From NCBI GenBank assembly GCA_020630835.1, contig JAHDIL010000007.1, positions 6,485 through 14,625 of the forward strand: 8,141 bases of DNA, in the 5' to 3' direction. This document shows positions 1 to 6,165 of the stretch, in pieces. The DNA is from Verrucomicrobiota bacterium (lineage in GTDB: Bacteria; Verrucomicrobiota; Verrucomicrobiia; Verrucomicrobiales; DEV007). The position numbers were made by a program, and so were the translations under genes. Numbering within the stretch: position 1 is the first letter of the stretch; each line of letters starts with the position of its first letter. The notes beneath the pieces are model-generated. The model was not told where the DNA came from. It made no database searches and worked only from the letters and a program-made list of their open reading frames with translations.

Positions 1-301
1 TTACCGGGATTTCAGGATCAAAGACGAGTTTTAGCTGTTCCCACACCGCCTCATCCACTTTGCCGGACTCCATAGCAATCTTGCCGGCTTCCTTTTTCTC
101 TTTCTCTGCATCGACATCTATACCGATGGCGTCAGCGTTTTCGGCTTTGATCCGAGCTAGGCCTGCCTGTGTTGCCACGGTGTAGGTGCCGCCGAGAGCC
201 TGGGTGATCATGACCGTCGTGCCAGATGGGATGATGATACTATCGCCGCTAGGGATCTGAACAGCGTCGACGTCGCGAGATACAGTGATTTCTTCGTGCA
301 T
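1..301 (-). CDS. sufT: Iron-sulfur cluster maturation protein SufT, partial (N-terminal 100 residues)
   Basis: SufT proteins assist maturation or transfer of Fe-S clusters in the cytoplasm. Translating the minus strand from the ATG at 301 gives 100 uninterrupted codons, starting MHEEITVSRDVDAVQIPSGD. An N-terminal domain typical of the long SufT family follows (IPSG near residues 17-20, then TVMITQALGGTYTV near 29-42). After an acidic/lysine-rich linker (about 66-76), the start of the DUF59/MIP18 domain appears as VWEQLKLVFDPEIPV (about 86-100). The reading frame leaves the window just before the usual NIVDLGLVY stretch, so the C-terminal half is not visible. The gene begins 34 bases after the stop of the IscU-type scaffold gene on the same strand, consistent with one operon. 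No clear Shine-Dalgarno precedes the ATG. Family assignment is firm; the molecular role is known only in outline for the family. Confidence 0.88.
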   Translation of the reverse strand, partial: MHEEITVSRDVDAVQIPSGDSIIIPSGTTVMITQALGGTYTVATQAGLARIKAENADAIGIDVDAEKEKKEAGKIAMESGKVDEAVWEQLKLVFDPEIPV

Positions 302-335
302 AATGAGATTACAGTTGCCTGTTTTGAGAAGGTGT

Positions 336-827
336 CTACTCGCTTTCTATTGGGACGACCTTTACTTTTCCTGAGGTGCTTGCGTGAAAGTCACCGAGTA
401 GGGTGTTGCCCTGTGGAGCAGGGATTTCTTCGGCTTTGGTCGATGCGTCGCCTTGTGATAGGGCCTGCTTGAGTGCTCCCTCGACCATCTGCCCACAGTG
501 TATTTTCATGGGGGGGATGTCTCCCAGGGGGGCTGAAAGCTCATTCGAATCTATATTCGCTGCTTCCTCCACAGTCTTGCCCTTTAGCATTTCAGTCGCC
601 ATGCTAGCCACGGCAATAGCCGTCTGGCATCCAAAACTTTGAAAGGAGGCTCGGTCGATCACCTTTTGCCCATCCTTCTCCGTGAACTTCAGCCACATAC
701 GCAGCATGTCCCCGCAATCGGGGCTTCCGACGGTGCCGACGGTGTCGGCATCTGCCATCTCACCCTGATTCTGCGGGTTGGCGAGAGTCCGGCGGACATT
801 CTCTTCGAAGTCAGTTTCAGATTCCAT
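336..827 (-). CDS. iscU: IscU/NifU-type iron-sulfur cluster assembly scaffold protein
   Basis: This is a cytoplasmic scaffold on which Fe-S clusters are built from cysteine-desulfurase sulfur and iron before transfer to client proteins. The IscU ligand set is complete: Cys in SPDCGD (residue 38 from the chosen start) with the following Asp 40, Cys in SFGCQ (67), and His-Cys in MKIHCGQ (110-111). The loop between the second and third cysteines is short and leads into IPPMKIHC. It lacks the insertion of Gram-positive SufU, so the protein is IscU/NifU-like rather than SufU-like. A tail of about 43 residues follows the domain. It has no CxxC motif, so it is not a NifU C-terminal (Nfu) domain. I chose the ATG at 827; a TTG at 848 would add seven residues, and neither start has a Shine-Dalgarno. 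The gene lies between the rhodanese-like gene (57-base gap) and sufT (34-base gap). Confidence 0.9.
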   Translation of the reverse strand: MESETDFEENVRRTLANPQNQGEMADADTVGTVGSPDCGDMLRMWLKFTEKDGQKVIDRASFQSFGCQTAIAVASMATEMLKGKTVEEAANIDSNELSAPLGDIPPMKIHCGQMVEGALKQALSQGDASTKAEEIPAPQGNTLLGDFHASTSGKVKVVPIESE

Positions 828-884
828 AAGGGCTTGAGTAAAATACAAGAGATGAGTGAAGTTTGCTACCGAAATTGGTTGAGG

Positions 885-1439
885 CTATTCAAATTCCAAG
901 CGGTAGCGCGGCAAAGAATTGTCGACCTCTTGCGAGTAGCGGTCAATGCCTCCCTCAATCGCCGAGACATTCGTAAAGCCGTGCCCCATGATAAACGAGG
1001 CAATGTCCAAGGCTGACTTTCCGAGATGATCATAGACAATAATCTCGCGGTCAGGTGTCCCGGTAGCGCTTATTTCCTGCAGAGTCTGCTCGGTGTAACG
1101 AGTGCTGCCGGATATCCTCACTGCGTCATATTCTTCAGCCGTGCGGATATCTAGAAGGAGTAAATCGCGGTTCGCCGCACAGCGCTCTTCCGCCCTTTTC
1201 GGGGAAATAAGCAATTTTTTATCGTGCTCATGAGCGTTGAGAATATGGGTCATTACCTCATCAATAGGCAAGTCGTCATTCCGATGACAGACGCTGCTCA
1301 GGGATTCATCATCTCCGTAGGCGCATGACGAACAGCCTCCGATGTGATACCGAGCAAACAGGGCTCGTTTCGCGCCAGGAAAGGCGCTCAATATCTCCTG
1401 CATGGTGGAATCGGGCGAAAGCTCGGGGGTAGCACTCAT
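885..1439 (-). CDS. Rhodanese-like protein with N-terminal DUF1858-like domain; catalytic Cys replaced by Asp
   Basis: This 184-residue protein has two parts. Residues about 13-70 resemble the small DUF1858/ScdA-N type helical domain: a short helix, then AKRALFARYHIGGCSSC, with cysteines at 36, 39 and 51. Residues about 88-175 are a rhodanese fold, with LLLLDIRTAEEYDAVRISGS at the start and GHGFTNVSAIEGGIDRYSQ at the end. In active rhodaneses a Cys begins the active-site loop after the IVVY strand; here the loop reads IVYDHLGKSA, with Asp 137 in that position. Classical sulfurtransferase activity is therefore unlikely, although the N-terminal cysteines could bind a metal or sulfur (inference). 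It is the first gene of a minus-strand unit with the scaffold and sufT, suggesting a role in Fe-S maturation. The ATG at 1439 follows an A/T-rich stretch without a Shine-Dalgarno. Confidence 0.85.
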   Translation of the reverse strand: MSATPELSPDSTMQEILSAFPGAKRALFARYHIGGCSSCAYGDDESLSSVCHRNDDLPIDEVMTHILNAHEHDKKLLISPKRAEERCAANRDLLLLDIRTAEEYDAVRISGSTRYTEQTLQEISATGTPDREIIVYDHLGKSALDIASFIMGHGFTNVSAIEGGIDRYSQEVDNSLPRYRLEFE

Positions 1440-1466
1440 TTTTTAAAAGGATAGTCGATTGGTAAG

Positions 1467-1498
1467 GGCGGGCATTCAAGAGAATCTTGAAATCCGCC
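1467..1498. repeat. Palindrome/hairpin in the divergent region
   Basis: TTCAAGA (1475-1481) and TCTTGAA (1485-1491) form a perfect 7-base inverted repeat around the triplet GAA. Outside it, GGCGG (1467-1471) can pair with CCGCC (1494-1498) across a small asymmetric internal loop (GCA opposite AT), giving a 12-pair hairpin. It sits between the divergent rhodanese-like and pssA genes. It could be an operator for a dimeric regulator or a leader hairpin of pssA; it does not match any operator consensus I know. If pssA starts at the TTG at 1459, it would lie within coding sequence. Confidence 0.6.
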
Positions 1499-1524
1499 GC
1501 ATCGAGCGCACACTCCGTTCGATT

Positions 1525-2352
1525 ATGAAAAAACACGTCCCTGGGCCGTGGAGTAATCCACAGGTCTATCTATGGCCAAACCTCATGACCGCTGGTAATC
1601 TAGCTTGCGGTTTCGGGGCGGTTATGGCCATTTTTGCAGGGATGCAGAATCCTGCTGAGGCTGCGAGCCATGTCGACCGCGCGATACTGCTTATCTTAGG
1701 GGCCTGTTTTTTTGATGCTCTTGATGGCCGATTGGCGAGGATCAAGGGGCAAGAGTCGGCCTTCGGACGCGAGTTTGACTCTCTTGCGGACATCATTTCT
1801 TTTGGCGTGGCTCCAGCCCTGCTGCTAATGGACATAGTGCTCGCCTCCTTGGGCGATCGGCTGGGCTGGATGTTTGCCTTTGTGTATTTGCTTTGCGGTG
1901 GGATGCGGCTGGCTCGCTTCAACTGCCTTGCTCAGGAGGCACAAGAGGGGCGTGTCGTCCCAGAGCGTGGGGAGTTTATTGGCTTTCCTATCCCTGCTGC
2001 CGCGGGGCTTATCGCCTCGCTGACAAAATTTCTCTTGTGGTTGAATGAAGGCGATCGTGAGTTGGGTTGGTGGCGCTTTATCCTCGTAGGGTTGATGCTG
2101 TTGTTGTCATTCCTCATGCTCAGTGAGTTCCGTTACCCTAGCTTCAAGGCTGTAAACTGGCGGGCGAAACGGTCACTTATTTGGTTTTTCCTAGTTGTCG
2201 TGATTCTTGTTTGTGCCGTGAACTTCGTAGAAATCGTGCCTTTTGCTCTTTTTCTCGGCTATCTAGTGTATGGACTCATCCGCCCTTGGATTTCAAAAAC
2301 GTGGCAACGTGAGATCGAGGGGACAACGTCTGATCCGGAAGGAACCTCTTGA
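1525..2352 (+). CDS. pssA: CDP-diacylglycerol--serine O-phosphatidyltransferase (phosphatidylserine synthase)
   Basis: This integral membrane enzyme transfers phosphatidyl from CDP-diacylglycerol to serine, the first step toward phosphatidylethanolamine. The full CDP-alcohol phosphatidyltransferase signature DxxDGxxARx8GxxxDxxxD is present: Asp 64, Asp 67-Gly 68, Ala 71-Arg 72, Gly 81, Asp 85 and Asp 89. About seven or eight hydrophobic segments follow or flank it, including one overlapping the motif, FVYLLCGGMRLARF, FPIPAAAGLIASLT, LVGLMLLLSFLML and a long C-terminal hydrophobic stretch. The conserved part begins at YLWPNLMTAGNLACGFGAV, shortly after the ATG at 1525, giving 275 residues. An in-frame TTG at 1459 has a better Shine-Dalgarno (AAAGGA at 1446-1451) and would add 22 residues; the choice is uncertain. 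recR follows after 27 bases. The type II PssA family is more likely than PgsA because of the N-terminal LPNLMTAGN-like sequence and length. Confidence 0.9.
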   Translation: MKKHVPGPWSNPQVYLWPNLMTAGNLACGFGAVMAIFAGMQNPAEAASHVDRAILLILGACFFDALDGRLARIKGQESAFGREFDSLADIISFGVAPALLLMDIVLASLGDRLGWMFAFVYLLCGGMRLARFNCLAQEAQEGRVVPERGEFIGFPIPAAAGLIASLTKFLLWLNEGDRELGWWRFILVGLMLLLSFLMLSEFRYPSFKAVNWRAKRSLIWFFLVVVILVCAVNFVEIVPFALFLGYLVYGLIRPWISKTWQREIEGTTSDPEGTS

Positions 2353-2379
2353 GCGTTCATTAACCCGACCCTTATCCCT

Positions 2380-2988
2380 ATGGCTAAAGCCTCGTTACCC
2401 TCTGCCGTTCAGAATTTAATTTTACAGATCAAACAGTTGCCCGGCATAGGTCCGCGCAGTGCGGAGCGAATCGCAGTCTGGCTCCTTCAAGGGCGTCAGG
2501 GGCTCGCTGCGAGTATCGCGGAGTCTTTAGTCAAGGCTTGTCAGGAGGTGACTTCATGCGGGGTATGTGGGTTTTTCTCAATGGATGAAAACACCTGCGA
2601 ACTCTGTCAGCCAGATCGTTTGGGCGAGCAAGTTTGTATCGTCAAGGGGCCCACTGATGTGCTGCCAATTGAGCGATCTGGCGCTTATTCCGGCAGTTAT
2701 CATATCCTTGGGGGGACACTTTCTCCCCTGGATGGTATCGGTCCGGAGGATTTGCGCCTTGATGGATTGATCACTCGAGTGCGAGAGGGAGACTTCAGTG
2801 AGGTGGTGATCGCGCTGCCTTCGGATGTCGAGGGCGAAGCAACGGCGAACTATCTGGTCGAGATGCTTCGCCCGTTTGATACACTTAAAGTCTCGCGCCT
2901 GGCCCAGGGCATGCCAGCTGGCGGGAGTTTGGAGAATGCGGATGAGCTCACCCTCATGCGCGCTCTGCAGGGGCGGACGGGCTATTAG
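2380..2988 (+). CDS. recR: Recombination mediator protein RecR
   Basis: RecR works with RecO (and RecF) to load RecA on gapped single-stranded DNA during repair. The 202-residue length is normal for the family. Visible in order are the helix-hairpin-helix LPGIGPRSAERIA (20-32), a four-cysteine zinc finger (Cys 60, 63, 73, 76), a Toprim domain from about residue 84 containing HILGGTLSPLDGIGPEDL, and the C-terminal segment with EGEATANYL and GMPAGGSLENAD. One oddity is that the acidic residue usually found at the start of Toprim (VVExPxD in E. coli RecR) is Lys 89 here (IVKGPTDVL). The ATG at 2380 has no Shine-Dalgarno. Its position between pssA (27-base gap) and trmB (14-base gap) suggests co-transcription. 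Confidence 0.96.
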   Translation: MAKASLPSAVQNLILQIKQLPGIGPRSAERIAVWLLQGRQGLAASIAESLVKACQEVTSCGVCGFFSMDENTCELCQPDRLGEQVCIVKGPTDVLPIERSGAYSGSYHILGGTLSPLDGIGPEDLRLDGLITRVREGDFSEVVIALPSDVEGEATANYLVEMLRPFDTLKVSRLAQGMPAGGSLENADELTLMRALQGRTGY

Positions 2989-3002
2989 TAGCCGGGATCA
3001 CT

Positions 3003-3716
3003 ATGTCGAATCTACGCCAGAACGGACGGCTGCGTTGGGCACCTAGCTATCTTCGGAATCAGGGGCAACTGACGAAAGGTCAGAAGCGTGCCTTCCGCGA
3101 ACACTGGTCTACCTACGGCCTAGTCTTTCAGCATGGCGAATGCCTACCGCTCGCTCGTTCCTTTCCCGACTTCGCTGAGCGTGAACTGGTGGTCGAGATA
3201 GGTTTTGGGATGGGGGATCATCTCCTGGAAATGGCTTCCCTCCATCCAGACACATGTTTCGTCGGCATCGAGATGCATCGCCCAGGCTTGGCTGCAGCGT
3301 GCGGCAAGCTGGCTGATGCCGGCTTGCAAAATGTCCGCCTGATCAGGGGAGATGCACGGCTCGTTCTCTCCGACTACTTTGGTTCAGCCAAAGCTGCAGC
3401 CTTTCTCATCCAGTTCCCCGATCCCTGGCCGAAGATAGGTGATGAGCATCGGCGTCTCGTGCAGCCGGGGTTGATAGATGTGTTTGAAAAGCGGCTCCAT
3501 ACGGACGGGCATTGGGCTCTCGCCACTGACGTCACAACCTATGCTGAGCACGCGTCTGCCATCATGCGGAAGAAGACAAAGCATTGGTCTCCCTTAGCTC
3601 GTTCCTCGTGGTCTGCGCGCCGCTCTACTACGCCGTATGAAGCGAAGGGCCTAGCTGCAAAGCGCCACATCATAGACCTGGCATGGACGTTTCATGGAGT
3701 GACAGAGCCCTGCTAG
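3003..3716 (+). CDS. trmB: tRNA (guanine-N7-)-methyltransferase TrmB
   Basis: TrmB uses S-adenosylmethionine to form m7G at position 46 in the variable loop of many tRNAs. The 237-residue protein shows the family order: N-terminal GQLTKGQKRAFREHW, SAM-binding EIGFGMGDH (65-73), GIEMHRPGL with the ribose-binding acidic residue (Glu 90), RGDAR (115-119), the signature FPDPWPK (138-144) followed by RRLVQP, ATDVTTYAEHA (about 174-184), and the C-terminal TPYEAKG (209-215). Unusually, the strongly conserved basic stretch after FPDPWPK (normally KRHxKRR) reads IGDEHRR. Start choice: ATG 14 bases after the recR stop, preceded by a weak GGGA. It is the last gene of the pssA-recR-trmB group, followed by a tRNA gene 95 bases on. 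Confidence 0.94.
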   Translation: MSNLRQNGRLRWAPSYLRNQGQLTKGQKRAFREHWSTYGLVFQHGECLPLARSFPDFAERELVVEIGFGMGDHLLEMASLHPDTCFVGIEMHRPGLAAACGKLADAGLQNVRLIRGDARLVLSDYFGSAKAAAFLIQFPDPWPKIGDEHRRLVQPGLIDVFEKRLHTDGHWALATDVTTYAEHASAIMRKKTKHWSPLARSSWSARRSTTPYEAKGLAAKRHIIDLAWTFHGVTEPC

Positions 3717-3740
3717 TCGAGTTCTTTTTCTGGGCATTAT

Positions 3741-3746
3741 TATACT
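3741..3746 (+). promoter_or_regulatory. Possible -10 element upstream of the initiator tRNA
   Basis: TATACT lies in the A/T-rich start of the trmB-tRNA spacer and matches five of six bases of the sigma-70 -10 consensus. I could not find a convincing -35 at 16-18 bases upstream. Transcription would start about 60 bases before the tRNA. This is the best candidate promoter for the tRNA and possibly the arg genes, but it is weakly supported. Confidence 0.3.
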
Positions 3747-3811
3747 TTCCGGTTGCGCATACCTCATTCGGGTGTAGTGTCGTCGCCCGCTGCTTTTGGC
3801 AGTTTCAAGAC

Positions 3812-3888
<77 letters not shown>

Positions 3889-3899
3889 TCAAAAAAAGC

Positions 3900-3948
3900 G
3901 CCCCGTTTTCCGTCATTCAACATGATTGAGAGCGGGGCCTTTTCTTTT
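3900..3948 (+). terminator. Rho-independent terminator after tRNA-fMet, upstream of argB
   Basis: GCCCCG (3900-3905) pairs with CGGGGC (3933-3938), followed by TTTTCTTTT (3940-3948). An A-run at 3891-3897 could extend pairing with the T-tract. The loop is long (27 bases) and may hold a small inner stem TCAT/ATGA. It most simply ends the tRNA transcript, but its T-tract ends only 12 bases before the argB start codon, so it could also limit or control read-through into the arg genes. Confidence 0.75.
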
Positions 3949-3960
3949 GGGGTTAGTGAC

Positions 3961-4848
3961 ATGAGTTTTTCTTTAGATACCCAGATCGAAAAGGCAGCTG
4001 TGCTGCTTGAGGCCTTGCCCTACCTTCAGCAATTTCGCGGTTGCACCTTTCTCATAAAAGTTGGTGGCAGCGCTATGGACGATCCAGTGCTTGTGCGGCG
4101 ACTTCTCAGAGATATCGTCTTTATGGAAGTGGCGGGCATTAATCCTGTCATTGTTCACGGCGGTGGAAAGGCGATCTCAGCAGCCATGGCGAAAGCTGGT
4201 CTCGAGCCAGAATGGGTCGGGGGACTCCGTGTGACGACAGACGAGGCGATGTCTTTGGTCGAGCGGACTCTAAGCCAGGAAATCAATCCCGGACTCGTCG
4301 AGGGAATCGAAAGCTACGGTGGACGAGCTCTCGGTGTGCCGGGGAATGAGGCCTTTATTGGCGAGCGGATAAGCGGCTGGTCAGAGGAGCAAGGGGGCGA
4401 GGTTAGCCTTGGACGCGTCGGAAGGGTTTGCGGCTTTGATCTCGACAAGATTCAAGCCGCTATCACAAGTGAGATCGTGCCTGTTGTTTCACCAGTAGCC
4501 TCAGAGAAAGGCACAAAGCTCAGTCTCAACGTAAATGCCGACCTAGCGGCCAGTGCCCTGGCAGCCGAGCTGAAGGCGGCGAAACTCGTTTATCTTTCTG
4601 ATGTCAGAGGCCTCCTTTCTGATCCAACAGATGAAAACACGCTCATTCAGCATCTAGAGTCGAAAGAGGTAGATGGGCTGATCGAAGATGGAACCATCTC
4701 CGGAGGTATGATTCCCAAAGTGCGTTCCTCACTGGAGGCTTTGGAATCAGGTGTCCAGAAAGTGCATATGATCGATGGTCGTATTTCACATTCGCTATTG
4801 TTAGAAATTTTTACCACCGAGGGAGTCGGGACGGAACTTGTTCTTTAG
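3961..4848 (+). CDS. argB: Acetylglutamate kinase
   Basis: ArgB phosphorylates N-acetylglutamate in the second step of arginine synthesis. The 295-residue protein has the amino acid kinase features: Lys 33 in KVGGSAM, VHGGGK (65-70), substrate-binding GGLRVTT with Arg 90, NVNADLAASALA, LVYLSDVRGLL and GGMIPK (Lys 253). The N-terminal helix before the kinase core and the C-terminal FTTEGVGTEL resemble arginine-inhibited hexameric enzymes, so feedback inhibition by arginine is likely (inference). The loop usually reading SGKD is PGNE here. The ATG at 3961 fits the family start (SLDTQIEKAAVLLEALPY). An in-frame ATG at 3922 lies inside the terminator hairpin and is rejected. GGGG ending nine bases before the start is at best a weak ribosome binding site. 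argD follows after 44 bases. Confidence 0.95.
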   Translation: MSFSLDTQIEKAAVLLEALPYLQQFRGCTFLIKVGGSAMDDPVLVRRLLRDIVFMEVAGINPVIVHGGGKAISAAMAKAGLEPEWVGGLRVTTDEAMSLVERTLSQEINPGLVEGIESYGGRALGVPGNEAFIGERISGWSEEQGGEVSLGRVGRVCGFDLDKIQAAITSEIVPVVSPVASEKGTKLSLNVNADLAASALAAELKAAKLVYLSDVRGLLSDPTDENTLIQHLESKEVDGLIEDGTISGGMIPKVRSSLEALESGVQKVHMIDGRISHSLLLEIFTTEGVGTELVL

Positions 4849-4879
4849 ATGCTGTTTCGTTAAGATTTGTTCTTCATTT

Positions 4880-4884
4880 AGAGG
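4880..4884 (+). promoter_or_regulatory. argD: Ribosome binding site deciding the argD start
   Basis: AGAGG lies eight bases before the ATG at 4893. It supports that ATG over the in-frame TTG at 4887, which would be only two bases away from it. It is the only clear Shine-Dalgarno among the ten gene starts in this window. Confidence 0.7.
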
Positions 4885-4892
4885 TTTTGTCG

Positions 4893-6149
4893 ATGACAAC
4901 ATTAGAGCTTCACGAAAAATACGTGTTAGGGACTTATGGCCGATTTCCAGTTAGTTTCACCCACGGTTCTGGAACGGAACTCTGGGATGAAAGTGGGAAA
5001 CGCTATTTAGACTTTGGGTCTGGTATTGCAGTTTGTTCGCTGGGTCATGCGCCGCCTGTTATGCAGCAGGCTTTGGCTGAACAATCAGCAAACCTTATAC
5101 ACTGTTCCAATCTGTATCAGATCAGAGCTCAGGCTGAGCTTGCGCAGTGGATTAGCGATGTAGCGATGGAGCGTGCTGGTAAAACTTTTTTCAGCAACAG
5201 CGGCGCTGAGGCCAATGATGGCCTCATCAAGCTTGCTCGAAAGCGTAGTTTTGATCGGCACGGTCCCAACACAGAAAAAGTGAATATCGTTACCTGCCAG
5301 AAGTCTTTTCATGGGCGGACTTTAGGGGGGATAGCAGCTACTGGACAGGAGAAGGTGAAGATCGGCTTTGATCCACTGCTCCCAGGGTTCATTCATGTCC
5401 CTTTTAACGACTGTGACGCGTTACGCGCCGCCGTTGATGAATCTACTGCAGCCATCCTGCTGGAGCCCGTGCAGGGCGAGGGAGGGATCCACGTGGCCAC
5501 GCCCGAGTTTTTGCAAACCGTTGACCAGCTGCGGAACGAATACGACTGCCTTATTTTATTTGATGAAGTTCAATGTGGATTTGGTCGGACCGGTGATTGG
5601 TGCGCTTGGCGGAGTATTCTTCGCGATAGCGAGTTCGCAGTAGAGCCTGACGGTGTCAGCTGGGCAAAGGGAATGGGCGGCGGGTTCCCGATTGGCGCCT
5701 TTTGGGTGGCCGACGAATATGCTTCGCATCTTGGACCGGGCACGCATGGATCGACATATGGCGGTTCGCCTCTGGCTAGCACGGTTGCGTTACAAGTCCT
5801 TCAGTCCATTGCCGCTGACAGACTGTGCTCCTCCGTAGTTGGGAAAGAAACGCTCATTCGGAAAACGCTGCTTGACTTGAGCCTACCGCTCATCACTGAA
5901 GTTCGCGGTCTCGGGCTTCTACTGGGAGTTGCTTTCGACCTAGAGCATGCAGGAGGGCTTTATGATCCAGAGGCAACCGTCCCTTTATCTATACAAATCG
6001 TAGCAGAATGCCTCAACGAAGGCCTCCTCGTCGTCCCCGCGGGACCTGATGTGGTGCGTATCATCCCGCCGCTAAACGTGAGTGAAGCTCTGCTAGAGGA
6101 AGGCCTCACCATTATGCAGAAGGTCCTTACCCGTTTTTGTGCCTCCTAA
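4893..6149 (+). CDS. argD: Acetylornithine aminotransferase (PLP-dependent class III)
   Basis: ArgD converts N-acetylglutamate semialdehyde to N-acetylornithine using glutamate and pyridoxal phosphate. The 418-residue protein shows the class III aminotransferase pattern: TYGRFPVSFTHGSG at the N-terminus, the phosphate-binding region FFSNSGAEANDGLIKLAR, KSFHGRTLGGIAATGQ, LLEPVQGEGG, ILFDEVQCGFGRTG with the pyridine-nitrogen Asp 224, the PLP Schiff-base lysine 259 in WAKGMGGGFPIGAF, and GTHGSTYGGSPLA. Length is slightly above the usual 390-405. Operon position between argB and argF supports ArgD over related ornithine or GABA aminotransferases, though activity on succinyldiaminopimelate (DapC) is also known in the family. 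The stop codon lies 16 bases before the argF ATG. Confidence 0.95.
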   Translation: MTTLELHEKYVLGTYGRFPVSFTHGSGTELWDESGKRYLDFGSGIAVCSLGHAPPVMQQALAEQSANLIHCSNLYQIRAQAELAQWISDVAMERAGKTFFSNSGAEANDGLIKLARKRSFDRHGPNTEKVNIVTCQKSFHGRTLGGIAATGQEKVKIGFDPLLPGFIHVPFNDCDALRAAVDESTAAILLEPVQGEGGIHVATPEFLQTVDQLRNEYDCLILFDEVQCGFGRTGDWCAWRSILRDSEFAVEPDGVSWAKGMGGGFPIGAFWVADEYASHLGPGTHGSTYGGSPLASTVALQVLQSIAADRLCSSVVGKETLIRKTLLDLSLPLITEVRGLGLLLGVAFDLEHAGGLYDPEATVPLSIQIVAECLNEGLLVVPAGPDVVRIIPPLNVSEALLEEGLTIMQKVLTRFCAS

Positions 6150-6165
6150 CTACCAACCGAATCTC

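Noticed and set aside
510..516. Run of seven G in the scaffold gene, next to the His-Cys ligand codons, as a possible phase-variation tract
   Set aside because: The frame is intact, the run is short for slippage control, and it simply encodes two prolines and flanking bases. Only worth checking for sequencing error.
639..1016. Open frame of 125 codons on the plus strand
   Set aside because: It is antisense to two well-supported genes (the scaffold and the rhodanese-like protein), has no recognisable domain, and its composition is that of an antisense shadow.
3922..3960. Upstream in-frame ATG that would extend ArgB by 13 residues
   Set aside because: It lies inside the terminator hairpin, lacks a Shine-Dalgarno, and the extension is not typical of ArgB.
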